DNA of 64,000 bases from Mycobacterium sp. E3251 (GCF_001666835.1 NZ_LZJF01000064.1:62001-126000); one strand, 5' to 3'. Positions 25,311-34,270 are shown, numbered from the stretch's first letter. Numbers and translations: made by a program. The notes: generated from the letters alone by a model not told the origin.

Positions 25311-26486
25311 GTGCAGCTCACCTTTGACGCCGACGTCGAGGCGTTTCGTTCCGAATTCATCGCCTTCCTCGACGCGCACCTCCCCACCGAGGCCGAGGCA
25401 TTCGAGCGGCCCCGCTCCAGCTCGCACGTGCCGGACTGGGCGCGACGCTGGCAACGGCTGCTGTTCGACAACGGCTGGCTGCTGCCCGGCAATCCGCCCG
25501 AGTTCGGCGGACGCAACGCCACGCTGTTGCAGCAATACGTCTACTTGGAGGAATTGGGGCGGCGGCGCATCTATCAAAGTTTCAATCCGCAAGGCGTCGG
25601 CATCATCGCGGCCTCGCTGCTGACCTTCGGCACACCCGAACACAAGCGGAAATGGGCGGTACCGATTTTGCGAGCCGAGATCACCGCGGCACTGGGGATG
25701 AGTGAACCCGGGGCGGGCTCCGACCTCGCGTCCCTGAAAACGCGTGCGGTGCTCGACGGCGATCACTTCGTCGTCAATGGGCAAAAGGTGTGGACTTCAG
25801 GCGCCCACGATGCCGACGTGCTGCTTACCTTCGTGCGCACCGATCCAAAGGCGCCGAAACACAAGGGCATTAGCGTGTTACTGATCCCGACCGATACACC
25901 GGGTGTGGTGCGCCGCCCGTTCGCCTCGATGTGTGACAGCGACGAGGTCGACTTCAACGAGGTGTTTTTCACCGACGCGCGGGTGCCTGCCGAGAATCTG
26001 GTGGGCGAGCTCAACGGGGGCTGGCGGGTGGCCACCGGCTCGCTGGGGCACGAACGCGTCATGCTCTGGATGGGATACGTCGACCTATTGCACGAATTGA
26101 GCATCGATTTCCGCCCCTCGAGCGCGCTGGAGCGAGATCGCTACGCCACCCTGGTGATGGACGCCCACGCGCTGCGGCTCCTGGGATCCGCGGCGTTGTC
26201 GCGGGCAGCTCGCGGTGAAGAGGACGTACCGGCCCAATCGGTGCTCAAGCTGTTGGGATCCGAAGCCCTGCAACGGGCGTCCGAGGACGCGCTGGACGCC
26301 GCGCGAACGGACGGGCTGGTGTACCGCGCGGTGACCGCCCCGTTCGCCCCGCTGAACCTCGACAGCCATTACCGCAGCTGGTTCGACCGCTACGCGCGCA
26401 GTTTCGCCGCGACGATTGCGGGCGGTACGTCGGAAATTCAGCGGAACATCATTGCCGAGCGCGTGCTGGGGCTGCCCCGCAACTAG
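25311..26486 (+). CDS. Acyl-CoA dehydrogenase, FadE26-like alpha subunit (copy 1)
   Basis: 391 residues from the GTG at 25311. I prefer it to 25284 because GGGGAG precedes it and the paralogue at 53982 begins identically (MQLTFD). Flavin and substrate signatures: GMSEPGAGSDLAS, VNGQKVWTSGAHDADVLL and the C-terminal AGGTSEIQRNIIAERVLGLPR. This type usually pairs with a shorter, degenerate beta subunit in an alpha2beta2 enzyme acting on CoA esters of bulky side chains. No beta gene is next to it on this strand; the beta-type gene at 26833 lies just beyond, on the opposite strand. Its stop shares CTAG with the next gene's stop. Confidence 0.93.
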   Translation: MQLTFDADVEAFRSEFIAFLDAHLPTEAEAFERPRSSSHVPDWARRWQRLLFDNGWLLPGNPPEFGGRNATLLQQYVYLEELGRRRIYQSFNPQGVGIIAASLLTFGTPEHKRKWAVPILRAEITAALGMSEPGAGSDLASLKTRAVLDGDHFVVNGQKVWTSGAHDADVLLTFVRTDPKAPKHKGISVLLIPTDTPGVVRRPFASMCDSDEVDFNEVFFTDARVPAENLVGELNGGWRVATGSLGHERVMLWMGYVDLLHELSIDFRPSSALERDRYATLVMDAHALRLLGSAALSRAARGEEDVPAQSVLKLLGSEALQRASEDALDAARTDGLVYRAVTAPFAPLNLDSHYRSWFDRYARSFAATIAGGTSEIQRNIIAERVLGLPRN

Positions 26487-26746
26487 CGTGCGTCCAGCCA
26501 GGCGTAGTACCCGATCACGACGAGCCCGGCCGCGATCGACAAGCCCCCTAACGCCATGCCGGCCAGGGCGATTCGGAGATTGTTCGCTTCGCCTCGCTGC
26601 ACGCGTCTGCGCGCGATGTCACCCGTGATCACCGCCGCGACGCCGAAAGGCACCCCGATCAGCATCCAGCATGTCAGGAGCGCGACCAGGCCCACGAGCA
26701 GCGAAGCCACGCCCATCTCGTTCCGTGGTTGCTCGGGTTGACTCAT
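26483..26746 (-). CDS. Small DUF4190-type membrane protein
   Basis: 87 residues from the ATG at 26746 (MSQPEQPRN); the frame extends to 26788 but that leader is less plausible. Two hydrophobic segments: ASLLVGLVALLTCWMLIGVPFGVAAVITG and IALAGMALGGLSIAAGLVVIGYYAW, joined by a basic loop (DIARRRVQRGEANN). This is the DUF4190 arrangement, of unknown function. It is a likely inner-membrane protein, apparently unrelated to the catabolic genes around it. Confidence 0.78.
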   Translation of the reverse strand: MSQPEQPRNEMGVASLLVGLVALLTCWMLIGVPFGVAAVITGDIARRRVQRGEANNLRIALAGMALGGLSIAAGLVVIGYYAWLDAR

Positions 26747-26832
26747 CGCATCCCATCGTCTTGGTGGCCAGACGGAGTCTACGCGCAATTAGCCGGTCTT
26801 CCGGCGGCTCATGCGAACGCGGCGCGGGCGGG

Positions 26833-27651
26833 CTAGAGCTCGGCAATCCGCGGCGCAAACCGCTTATCCACCAGAGCTTTTCCGGCTTCCCGGGTAAGTT
26901 CCCGCGCGTTGCCCAGCAGCCCATCCAGGATCAGCGACCGTTTGAGGTGGTGATGCAGCGGATGCTCGGCTGTGAAGCCGATCCCGCCGAGCACCTGCTG
27001 GCAGTGGCGGGCCGCGGTGAGCGCGGCCTGGCCGGCGGCGGCCTTCGCCAGCAGGGCGGCCAGGCCGTCGTGATCGTGTGCTTGCGCCGCGACGTGCAGC
27101 GTCGCCTCGGCGCCCTCGATCGCAACGAGCGTTTCGGCCAGCCGGTGTCGGATCGCCTGGAACGAGCTTATGTGCCGCCCGAACTGGACGCGGTCGAGGG
27201 CATGCTGGCGCGCCAGCGCGAGCATGGCCCGGCTGGCGCCGACCAACCACCAACCCAGTGCCCGCCGTCCCGCGTGTAGCGCGGCCGGCGGCAAAGGATC
27301 CCCTTGTGGCACACGGTGTATCGGCAGCGACTCGTCAATCGCCGAGTTCGCGCCCGCGTCGCCCCGTTCCCATCTCACCCAGGAGCTACCGGCAAACGGT
27401 AGCGGCACCGTGTCGCCCGGCGGTGCGCCGCTCTCGCGTAACACCACGTCGTTGAGCACCGGCGCGTGCGTACCCGTCTCGCCGAGCAGGCGGAACACCA
27501 AAGGTGTCGCAATGTCTGGCATTTCGTCCAGCATGTCGCGCCAGCCCAGGTCGGCCAGTGCCGCATCGAGCTTGACCCCCGATGCGGCCGTCATCGCGGT
27601 CCGCAGCGAACCTTCGAGCAGTCGCAGCGACTCAGGATCCGTCGGCTCCAC
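26833..27651 (-). CDS. Acyl-CoA dehydrogenase, short beta-type subunit
   Basis: 272 residues from GTG with an AAGGAG site. It lacks the N-terminal helical domain of full-length enzymes (about 390 residues) and keeps the C-terminal domain: ALDRVQFGRHISSFQAIRHRLAE and QQVLGGIGFTAEHPLHHHLKR, the latter holding the usual catalytic Glu position. Mycobacterial steroid-type dehydrogenases are often alpha2beta2 with one shortened chain. It directly follows the full-length acyl-CoA dehydrogenase at 27655, 3 nt apart, which is probably its partner. It is the last gene of the - strand operon that starts at 32546. Confidence 0.87.
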   Translation of the reverse strand: MEPTDPESLRLLEGSLRTAMTAASGVKLDAALADLGWRDMLDEMPDIATPLVFRLLGETGTHAPVLNDVVLRESGAPPGDTVPLPFAGSSWVRWERGDAGANSAIDESLPIHRVPQGDPLPPAALHAGRRALGWWLVGASRAMLALARQHALDRVQFGRHISSFQAIRHRLAETLVAIEGAEATLHVAAQAHDHDGLAALLAKAAAGQAALTAARHCQQVLGGIGFTAEHPLHHHLKRSLILDGLLGNARELTREAGKALVDKRFAPRIAEL

Positions 27652-27654
27652 GCT

Positions 27655-28752
27655 TCACTCCTTCCCGAGGCCCAGTAGCCGGCGGGCGATGATGTTGCGC
27701 TGGATTTCGGCGGTGCCGCCGTAAATGGTCGCCGCGCGCGAGTACAGGTATTCCGCGCGCCACGGCGTGTCGTCCAGCTCGAGCGCCCCGGGCAGCAGGT
27801 CACGGACGGTGTCGTAGAGTCGCTGCTCTGCGCCGGCGAGCAGCACCTTGTCGATGGACGTGTCGGGTCCCAGGCGGGCTCCGTCGCGGAGCCTGTGCTG
27901 GGTGTCCCGGGATCGGCAGCGCAGTGTGTGCAGCGCCAGATACGCCGCACCGAGCGAGGATTCGTTCGGCTCAGCGCCGTCCGACACCTGGGCGATGAGT
28001 TCGTCGAAGCGGGAGTACAGGTACGCGATGCGCTGCCAGAAGCAGGTGGACCGCTCATAGGGCAGCAGGTCCATGGCGAGTCGCCAGCCGTCGCCCGGCC
28101 GCCCAAGCATCCGGCTCCCCGGGATCACCACGTCGTCGTAATAGACCTCGCAGAATTCGTCGACGCCATGCATCGTCCGCAGCGGCCGGATGGTGATGCC
28201 CGGGGTGTCGAGGTCGACGAAGAACGCGGTGATCCCGTCGTGTCCGGGCGCGGTGCGGGTGAGCAGGACGCAGCGCGTCGAGAACTGCGCGAAGCTGGTC
28301 CAGACCTTCTGCCCGTTGACGATCCAGTCATCGCCTTGCTGCGTCGCCCGGGTGGTCAACGAGGCCAGGTCGCTGCCCGACCCCGGCTCGGAAAAGCCTT
28401 GGCACCACTGCTCTTCGCCGCTCAGCAGCCGCGGCACCATCTCCGCGGCCAGCCCGGCCGGGGCGTAATCGATCATCGTCGGCGCGAGCACCTCGAGCAT
28501 CGAATAGGGTCCGGGTTCCGCGAGGCGGCGACCGACCACTTCCTCGCCGACGATCGCGCGCAGCACCGCGGGACCACCCAACCCGCCGACCTCGGTGGGC
28601 CAGCCATAGCGCATCCAATCGGCGTCGTAGAGCGCTCGGCTGACCCGGGCGAACTGCCGCATCTGGCCCTGCAGCGAGTGATCGGTCCCGGGCGTCAGAT
28701 CGTTGTCGTCGAGCCACCCGCGCAGTCCCGCGCGGAACTCCTCGACATTCAC
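27655..28752 (-). CDS. Acyl-CoA dehydrogenase, full-length alpha-type subunit
   Basis: 365 residues from a GTG (VNVEEFRAGL) that overlaps the upstream stop by 4 nt; the longer open frame to 28917 overlaps the SnoaL-like gene and is not protein-like. Signatures: GFSEPGSGSDLASL, VNGQKVWTSFAQFS and the C-terminal GGTAEIQRNIIARRLLGLGKE. Family reaction: FAD-dependent alpha,beta-desaturation of an acyl-CoA. The next gene encodes a beta-type chain, so a heteromeric enzyme is likely. The operon also contains a Rieske oxygenase, pointing to oxidative breakdown of a cyclic acid. Confidence 0.92.
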   Translation of the reverse strand: MNVEEFRAGLRGWLDDNDLTPGTDHSLQGQMRQFARVSRALYDADWMRYGWPTEVGGLGGPAVLRAIVGEEVVGRRLAEPGPYSMLEVLAPTMIDYAPAGLAAEMVPRLLSGEEQWCQGFSEPGSGSDLASLTTRATQQGDDWIVNGQKVWTSFAQFSTRCVLLTRTAPGHDGITAFFVDLDTPGITIRPLRTMHGVDEFCEVYYDDVVIPGSRMLGRPGDGWRLAMDLLPYERSTCFWQRIAYLYSRFDELIAQVSDGAEPNESSLGAAYLALHTLRCRSRDTQHRLRDGARLGPDTSIDKVLLAGAEQRLYDTVRDLLPGALELDDTPWRAEYLYSRAATIYGGTAEIQRNIIARRLLGLGKE

Positions 28753-29183
28753 GGCGTGGGACGGCCGACCGCGTGCGGGCGCCCGGAGTCGTGCACGCCG
28801 CTGCGGCGGATGAACGTCATGGCACGGGTTTTCAGCCGCCACCCGTCGGCGGTGCGGGAGTAGGTGTCCCGGTAGTAGCCGATCCGCATGTCGTGGGTGG
28901 CATGGTCGATGAAGCACAGCGGCTGGGTGCCGCTCGCGGCATCGCCGTCAAGGTTCTCGATCAAGGCAGTTCCGGTGAGGAACAACCCCTTTGGCGCGGC
29001 GGCCACCAGCTCGGGAAACCGGTCCAACTTATAGGTGGAGCCGAACGCGCTGTAGGTGCCGTCCGGGGTGAAGACGCCGATCAGCCCGTCGATGTCTTCC
29101 TGGGTGATGGTCACTGCGTAGCGGGCGAGCAGCTGCTGGATCTCGACCAGGTCGTCAGTTCGGGTTGGCTGATTTGTCGACAT
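28749..29183 (-). CDS. SnoaL-like/NTF2-fold protein
   Basis: 144 residues. DDLVEIQQLLARYAVTITQEDIDGLIGVFTPDGTYSAFG is the standard opening of SnoaL-like polyketide-cyclase/dehydratase-fold proteins, and IGYYRDTYSRTADGWRLKTRAMTFIRR closes the cone. Members act as small isomerases/hydratases or as ring-hydroxylating dioxygenase beta-like subunits. The operon encodes a Rieske alpha subunit, so a supporting role to that oxygenase is possible. It overlaps the amidohydrolase gene by 29 nt and the FadE gene by 4 nt. Confidence 0.85.
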   Translation of the reverse strand: MSTNQPTRTDDLVEIQQLLARYAVTITQEDIDGLIGVFTPDGTYSAFGSTYKLDRFPELVAAAPKGLFLTGTALIENLDGDAASGTQPLCFIDHATHDMRIGYYRDTYSRTADGWRLKTRAMTFIRRSGVHDSGRPHAVGRPTP

Positions 29184-30399
29184 AGACCTTGCCGCCTTTC
29201 ATGACGAAGCTCACCTGCTGGGTAACGGTGATGTCTTCCAAGGGGTTTCCCGGCACCGCGATGATGTCCGCGAGCTGCCCGGCCGCGAGCCGCCCCCGGT
29301 CCGTCGAGTTGATCAGCTCGGCCGCGGTCACCGTCGCCGCCCGCAAAACCGCCAACGGCGGCAGCCCCCAATTGACGAGCGTGACCAACTCGTCGGCGTT
29401 GCGGCCGTGCGGGATCGCGGGCGCGTCGGTGCCGACCGCGATCTTCACGCCGGCCTGGTAGGCGGCCAGGATGGAGGTCTTCGCCTTCGGGAACATCTCG
29501 GCCGCCTTGGCCTGCAGCTCTGGGGGAGCGTGCGAGACGTCCATCGCATCGCCGTCGGCCAGGCGCCGGGTGCTCACCAGGAACGTGCCATGCTCGACCA
29601 GCGACGCGATCGCCTCGTCGTCGATCAGAAAGCCATGCTCGATGCAGTCGATGCCGGCCGCAACGGCGTGCTTGACCGCTTCGGCGCCGTGCGTGTGTGC
29701 CGCGACGCGCAGCCCACGCCGGTGGGCCTCGTCGACGATCGCGCACAACTCCTCATCCGAATAGTGTTGCGCGCCGGGCGGACCGGTCAGCGACATCACT
29801 CCGCCCGAACAGCAGACCTTGATCAGCTCGGCGCCGTGTTTGATCTGGTAGCGCACCGCCTTGCGGATCTCGTCGATGCCGTTGGCGATCCCTTCTTCGA
29901 CGGTCAGTTCCAGGGCGTGCGGCGCGAACGCCGCGAACATGGTCGGGTCCAAGTGGCCGCCGGTCGGCGTGATGGCATGGCCCGCCGGCACCACCCGCGG
30001 ACCGTCGATCCAGCCGGCGTCAATGGCCTTGCCCAGCGCGACGTCCAATAGGTAGCCGCCTGTCTTGACGAACAGGCCGAGGTTGCGCACGGTGGTGAAT
30101 CCGGCGCGCAACGTGCGCCGCGCATTGCCAACCGCGCGCAGCACCCGCGTCGGCGGATCGTCCTGAACCTGGGACAGGCCGGGTTTCTCCCCGCGGCCGC
30201 CCATCAGCAGGTTGACCTCCATGTCCATCAGCCCGGGCAGCAGGATCGCCTCGCCGAGGTCGATGACCGAGTCTTCCGGGCCCTCCGGGCCCGAGCCGCC
30301 GACACCCGCGATCCGGTCGCCGTCGATCCGGATGACGCCGGGGGAGACGATCTCGCCGGCGTCGATGTCGAGCAGCCCGGCGGCCTTGAGCGTCAACAC
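29155..30399 (-). CDS. Amidohydrolase superfamily protein with altered HxH site
   Basis: 414 residues from GTG. Prolidase/imidazolonepropionase-like amidohydrolase: N-terminal beta-sandwich (LTLKAAGLLDIDAGEIV), the barrel Lys in ELIKVCCSGGV, His in AAHTHGAEAV and CIEHGF, and the late Asp in VGTDAP. The first metal motif, normally DxHxH after LPGL, reads D59-M-E-V-N, so both first-strand His residues are missing. It could be a mononuclear or metal-free variant with shifted chemistry. Co-operonic with the Rieske oxygenase and acyl-CoA dehydrogenases, so a lactone or cyclic amide substrate is conceivable. Confidence 0.85.
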   Translation of the reverse strand: MLTLKAAGLLDIDAGEIVSPGVIRIDGDRIAGVGGSGPEGPEDSVIDLGEAILLPGLMDMEVNLLMGGRGEKPGLSQVQDDPPTRVLRAVGNARRTLRAGFTTVRNLGLFVKTGGYLLDVALGKAIDAGWIDGPRVVPAGHAITPTGGHLDPTMFAAFAPHALELTVEEGIANGIDEIRKAVRYQIKHGAELIKVCCSGGVMSLTGPPGAQHYSDEELCAIVDEAHRRGLRVAAHTHGAEAVKHAVAAGIDCIEHGFLIDDEAIASLVEHGTFLVSTRRLADGDAMDVSHAPPELQAKAAEMFPKAKTSILAAYQAGVKIAVGTDAPAIPHGRNADELVTLVNWGLPPLAVLRAATVTAAELINSTDRGRLAAGQLADIIAVPGNPLEDITVTQQVSFVMKGGKVYVDKSANPN

Positions 30400-30402
30400 C
30401 GG

Positions 30403-30735
30403 TTAAATCACCGGTTCCCTGATGCACTCGACCCAGGCCGCGCCGCTGTCAGGCACCCTCGGTTGTTTCCACGCCTCGATGGGGAACGACACCATGACGA
30501 GCGACTGCATCATGTGCATGAGAGCCTTTGCGTCCTCGGGGAGATCGTCCAGCGGGTATTTGTCACAGTAGGCGATCACGTCGTTGAGGCGCGGGAACGC
30601 GGCGTCGTAGAACGCCTGCATCTCGGCCATCGTCGAGTTGAGCCGCTTGGCGTAGCGCTCGGGTTCGGTCGCCAGGTCCCAGCCCAAAAAAGGTTCCAGG
30701 TCGGCGAATTCAGCGGGCAGCAACGACGTGGCCAT
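30403..30735 (-). CDS. Hypothetical protein linked to the Rieske oxygenase
   Basis: 110 residues; not recognised. GGAGTATCAGAACA precedes the ATG and the gene overlaps the oxygenase end by 26 nt, so the two are translationally coupled. Sequence: acidic, helical, with FADLEPFLGWDLATEPERYAKRLNSTMAEMQAFYDAAFPRLND split around Pro turns, and two Met-rich helices (ALMHMMQSLVMVS). No signal peptide, cysteine motif or cofactor site. It may be a small accessory subunit of the ring hydroxylase; that is based only on position. Confidence 0.7.
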   Translation of the reverse strand: MATSLLPAEFADLEPFLGWDLATEPERYAKRLNSTMAEMQAFYDAAFPRLNDVIAYCDKYPLDDLPEDAKALMHMMQSLVMVSFPIEAWKQPRVPDSGAAWVECIREPVI

Positions 30736-31996
30736 TGTTCTGATACTCCTTCACGTAGTCGCCGGTCGTCTTGTGCAGATGGCGGATCAAGACTTCCTGA
30801 TCGCACAGCAGGAATTCTTTGACGGCCCGGGTGCCGATCATGGTCTGGGTCGCCTCCAGCGTGTTGGCGTCTTGTAGCGCGTACTCCTTGAAGGTTACGG
30901 CGGCCAACTCCTGGGCCAGGCGTTCCCGCGCATTGCGCGGCGGGACGAAATACAGGGTGCACTCGAAGATGTGCTTGTCCACGGCGGTCGGCCAGTAGTG
31001 GTAGGTCAGGAACCAGCCCGGCTCCCAGATCAGCAGCATGAAGTTGGGGTAAAAGAGCCACGAGTCGATGCCCCACTGCGGCACCCGCTTCACGTTGACA
31101 CCCGGCGGCAGCTCCAGCTTCTCGATGATCTCGGGCTTGTCCCAGGGACCGAACAGACCGCTGCGCAACACCTGGTCCATCGGCTTGACCATGGACATGT
31201 CCGGGGGCGGCGCCTGACCGCCCCAGGTCGACTGCAGGTTGTGCGGTCCGGACAGCTCGTAGTGCAGCGCCTCGTAGCCGTACTTCTGGATCTTGGCGGC
31301 TTCTTCCTTGGTGTACTGCCCCTGGTGCAGGATCGGCGCGTGGTAGAACTCGACGAACGCGTCGATGAAGAGTTTCCAGTTGCTCCCGACCTCGGCCCGG
31401 TACGAGTACGTCTCTGTCATCTCGCCGAAGGGGTAGCCCTCGATGCTCTTGGCCAGCGGCCCGAGATAGTCGATCAGGGGCGCCGCGTTGTCGTCGAAGT
31501 TGATGAAGATGAAGCCTTCCCACACCTCGCAGCGGACCGGCGCCAGCCCGAATCTGCTTTTGTCGAGGTCGAAGAACTCTTCTTCCTGTTGGACAAAGGT
31601 CAGGTCACCGTCGAGGCTGTAGCGCCAGGCGTGATACTTGCAGGTGAACTGCCGGCAGGTGCCGGAGGTCTCCTCGTTGGGAAAATCGTTCCACACCAAC
31701 TTGTTTCCGCGGTGGCGGCAGACGTTGTGATAGGCCTTGACCGATCCGTCCTTGGTCTTGGTGATGATCACCGAGGTGCCCTTGCCCGCCGACGGCAGTT
31801 CCCTGGTGAAGTAGCTGCCGGTGCGCGGCAGGCGGTTGACCCGGCCGACGTTGAGCCAGGTCCTCCTGAAGACCGCCTCGCGCTCGGCTTCGAAGAACGC
31901 CGGATCGATCGAGTCCGTGTAATCGACCGGCGCGGTCCCCAGTTCGGGATAGTTTTCTGTCCAGCTGCCGGCGGCTGGCTTCGGGAAATGCGGCAA
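30710..31996 (-). CDS. Rieske non-heme iron oxygenase, alpha subunit
   Basis: 428 residues from a TTG at 31996, chosen because AGAGGAG lies 8 nt upstream and directly follows the previous stop; an ATG at 32047 would overlap that gene by 35 nt. Rieske cluster: CRHRG then CKYHAW. Mononuclear iron site: DAFVEFYHAPILH (His pair), with a later Asp expected. About 430 residues is typical for an aromatic ring-hydroxylating dioxygenase alpha chain or a KshA-like monooxygenase. No reductase is adjacent, so electrons must come from elsewhere in the genome. Likely first oxidation step of this operon. Confidence 0.93.
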   Translation of the reverse strand: MPHFPKPAAGSWTENYPELGTAPVDYTDSIDPAFFEAEREAVFRRTWLNVGRVNRLPRTGSYFTRELPSAGKGTSVIITKTKDGSVKAYHNVCRHRGNKLVWNDFPNEETSGTCRQFTCKYHAWRYSLDGDLTFVQQEEEFFDLDKSRFGLAPVRCEVWEGFIFINFDDNAAPLIDYLGPLAKSIEGYPFGEMTETYSYRAEVGSNWKLFIDAFVEFYHAPILHQGQYTKEEAAKIQKYGYEALHYELSGPHNLQSTWGGQAPPPDMSMVKPMDQVLRSGLFGPWDKPEIIEKLELPPGVNVKRVPQWGIDSWLFYPNFMLLIWEPGWFLTYHYWPTAVDKHIFECTLYFVPPRNARERLAQELAAVTFKEYALQDANTLEATQTMIGTRAVKEFLLCDQEVLIRHLHKTTGDYVKEYQNNGHVVAAR

Positions 31997-32012
31997 CTTT
32001 CTTACTCCTCTG

Positions 32013-32546
32013 TCAGTGCTGATCGGCGTGTTCGGGCTGTACGCCAAAAGTCTTGAAGGCCATGGCCAGCAGGGCGTAGCAGCCGACCGTGAAGACGAAA
32101 TCCATGCGCTGCTGGTCGTTGAGGTGCTCGCCGAGCGCGGCCCACGTCTCGTCGGACAACTCGGATTTGTCTTCGAGTTCGTCGACGGCGGTGAGCACCG
32201 TTTGGTCGAACGTGTCTAGGTGGCCGACGTCCTCGCCGGCACCGCCCAGCACAGCGGCGATCTGGTCGTCGGTGATTCCCTCGGCCTTGGCCATCCTGAC
32301 GTGGTGAGACCACTCGTAGGCGCATTCGCGACGATGTGCGACGCGCAGGATGGCCAACTCGCGGACGCGCGCCGGCAGCGTCGACGAGGTCAATAGGTGG
32401 ACGTTGAACCGCAGAAACGCCTTGGCCAGGGCCGGGTGGTGGGCGAGGGTGCTGAGCGCGTTGTTGGCGGCGGGGTCACGCATTGCCGAGAGTGCCTTGT
32501 GGGTCGCCTCGTCCCACTGATCAGCCGGCAGCGGCGGCAACCGCAT
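32013..32546 (-). CDS. Carboxymuconolactone decarboxylase/AhpD-family protein
   Basis: 177 residues. The core RVRELAILRVAHRRECAYEWSHHVRMAKAEGITDDQI is the AhpD/CMD fold motif; it keeps one Cys and the E-W-x-H-H group instead of the CxxC of peroxidases. Many actinobacterial catabolic operons contain this subtype, of unknown reaction. It is the first gene of the - strand operon down to 26833, with the perfect palindrome at 32591-32605 45 bp upstream of its start. Confidence 0.87.
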   Translation of the reverse strand: MRLPPLPADQWDEATHKALSAMRDPAANNALSTLAHHPALAKAFLRFNVHLLTSSTLPARVRELAILRVAHRRECAYEWSHHVRMAKAEGITDDQIAAVLGGAGEDVGHLDTFDQTVLTAVDELEDKSELSDETWAALGEHLNDQQRMDFVFTVGCYALLAMAFKTFGVQPEHADQH

Positions 32547-32590
32547 CCGTGCTCTCCTCTCGCCGTCCTCCCGACCACCTCTCAGCCTAG

Positions 32591-32605
32591 GAGAATCATA
32601 TTCTC
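32591..32605. promoter_or_regulatory. GAGAAT-N3-ATTCTC palindrome, site C (perfect)
   Basis: GAGAAT CAT ATTCTC, 45 bp upstream of the ATG at 32546. On the - strand its centre spells TATGAT, a strong -10 hexamer, so a bound repressor would sit on the -10 box of the seven-gene Rieske/FadE operon. Confidence 0.87.
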
Positions 32606-32971
32606 ATTTCCAACCAATAGACTTGCACGGATCGAGCGGCCGGTCAATGCCGGCGGCGGGGCATGGGCAGGGCACGATCGCCGATCCGGTCCGCCGGGAT
32701 GCCCGACTTCGAGCGGACATGGGGCGGCGGACGGGCTGCGGGGCGGCGCAGGCATTTACCTCAGCGCATGGTCGCCGGGAACCCGGCAATTTAGCGGCCG
32801 CGCTCCGCCCCTGGTCAGGCGGCCACCACCGGCCGTGGCCTCCGCTGGATGTTGATTCTCGCTTGGCGAGAAGATAGTTTTCAATTTAGTGATCTTGGCA
32901 CGGGACAGCTATTCGCCGAGGCTGCGTGGGAGCGGAATCGAACAGACGGATTCGATGGAAGGGCAACGGCC
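32606..32971. other. Intergenic region, 366 bp, between divergent operons
   Basis: No gene seen. It holds the upstream part of the - strand promoter (site C just outside) and, at 32855-32882, the degenerate site D before the + strand amidohydrolase gene. The + strand frame open from 32849 is only the untranslated extension of that gene. Confidence 0.6.
32855..32882. promoter_or_regulatory. Composite palindrome, site D (ATTCTC-N7-GAGAA plus degenerate GAGAAT-type)
   Basis: TTCTCGC-TTG-GCGAGAA (32856-32872) is a perfect 7-base inverted repeat. It overlaps a degenerate GAGAAG-ATA-GTTTTC (32868-32882). The ATTCTC-N7-GAGA layout is repeated at site F (38245-38263). It lies about 90 bp before the amidohydrolase ATG at 32972. 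Confidence 0.65.
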
Positions 32972-34270
32972 ATGAACAAAGAAGACATGATCCTGATCAG
33001 CGTTGACGACCACACCGTCGAGCCACCGGACATGTTCAAGAACCACCTGCCGAAGAAGTACCAGGACGACGCGCCGCGGCTGGTGCACAACGCCGACGGC
33101 TCGGACATGTGGAAGTTCCGCGACACCGTGATCCCCAACGTCGCGCTCAACGCGGTCGCCGGCCGGCCCAAGGAGGAGTACGGCATCGAGCCGACGGGGC
33201 TCGACGAGATCCGGCCGGGTTGTTACAACGTCGACGAGCGCGTCAAGGACATGAACGCCGGCGGCATCCTGGCCTCGATCTGCTTCCCGTCTTTCCCGGG
33301 CTTCGCCGGGCGGCTGTTCGCCACCGACGACAACGACTTCTCGATTGCGCTGGTGCAGGCCTACAACGACTGGCACATCGACGAGTGGTGCGGCGCCTAC
33401 CCCGCGCGCTTCATTCCGATGGCGATCCCGGTGATATGGGATGCCGAGGCGTGTGCCGCCGAGGTGCGTCGAGTGTCGAAGAAGGGCGTGCACGCGCTGA
33501 CCTTTACCGAAAACCCCGCCGCGATGGGCTATCCCAGCTTCCACGACGAGTACTGGAACCCGCTGTGGAAAGCGTTGGTGGAAACCGACACCGTGATGAA
33601 CGTGCACATCGGCTCCTCGGGCCGGCTGGCCATCACCGCCCCGGATGCGCCGATGGACGTGATGATCACGCTGCAGCCGATGAACATCGTGCAGGCCGCC
33701 GCCGACTTGCTGTGGTCGCGGCCGATCAAGGAGTACCCGGACCTGAAAATCGCGCTCTCCGAGGGTGGAACAGGCTGGATTCCCTACTTCCTGGAGCGCG
33801 CGGACCGGACCTATGAGATGCACTCCGCGTGGACGCACCAGAACTTCCAGGGCAAGCTGCCGAGCGAGGTCTTCCGCGACCACTTCCTGACCTGCTTCAT
33901 CAGCGACAAGGTCGGCGTGGCGCTGCGCAACATGATCGGCATCGACAACATCTGCTGGGAGGCCGACTACCCACACAGCGACTCGATGTGGCCGGGGGCG
34001 CCCGAAGAGCTCTGGGATGTGTTGTCCCTCAACAATGTTCCCGACGACGAGATCAACAAGATGACGCACGAGAACGCCATGCGCTGGTACTCGTTCGACC
34101 CGTTCACCCACATCTCGCGCGAACAGGCCACGGTCGGCGCGCTGCGCAAGGCCGCCGAGGGCCACGACGTGTCGATCAAGGCGAAGGGCCACGACAAGGA
34201 CAGCCGGGGCGGCTCGTCCTTCGCGGACTTCGCGGCCAACGCGAAGGCTCTCACCGGCAACACGGACTGA
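32972..34270 (+). CDS. Amidohydrolase-2 family hydrolase/decarboxylase
   Basis: 432 residues from the ATG at 32972 with GGAAGGG upstream. ILISVDDHTVEPPDMF is the N-terminal metal strand of the mycobacterial branch of PF04909 (D-D-H-x-x-E), and IGIDNICWEADYPHSDSMWPG gives the C-terminal Asp/His. The C-terminal 40 residues are an unstructured charged tail. Family chemistry: C-C bond hydrolysis or decarboxylation. It is followed after 116 bp by an acyl-CoA dehydrogenase, a crotonase remnant and a thiolase on the same strand. Confidence 0.87.
   Translation: MNKEDMILISVDDHTVEPPDMFKNHLPKKYQDDAPRLVHNADGSDMWKFRDTVIPNVALNAVAGRPKEEYGIEPTGLDEIRPGCYNVDERVKDMNAGGILASICFPSFPGFAGRLFATDDNDFSIALVQAYNDWHIDEWCGAYPARFIPMAIPVIWDAEACAAEVRRVSKKGVHALTFTENPAAMGYPSFHDEYWNPLWKALVETDTVMNVHIGSSGRLAITAPDAPMDVMITLQPMNIVQAAADLLWSRPIKEYPDLKIALSEGGTGWIPYFLERADRTYEMHSAWTHQNFQGKLPSEVFRDHFLTCFISDKVGVALRNMIGIDNICWEADYPHSDSMWPGAPEELWDVLSLNNVPDDEINKMTHENAMRWYSFDPFTHISREQATVGALRKAAEGHDVSIKAKGHDKDSRGGSSFADFAANAKALTGNTD

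Noticed and set aside
26833..27651. Idea that the short acyl-CoA dehydrogenase is a truncated pseudogene
   Set aside because: It has a good ribosome site, an intact frame and the length and motifs of beta-type subunits of heteromeric FadE enzymes.
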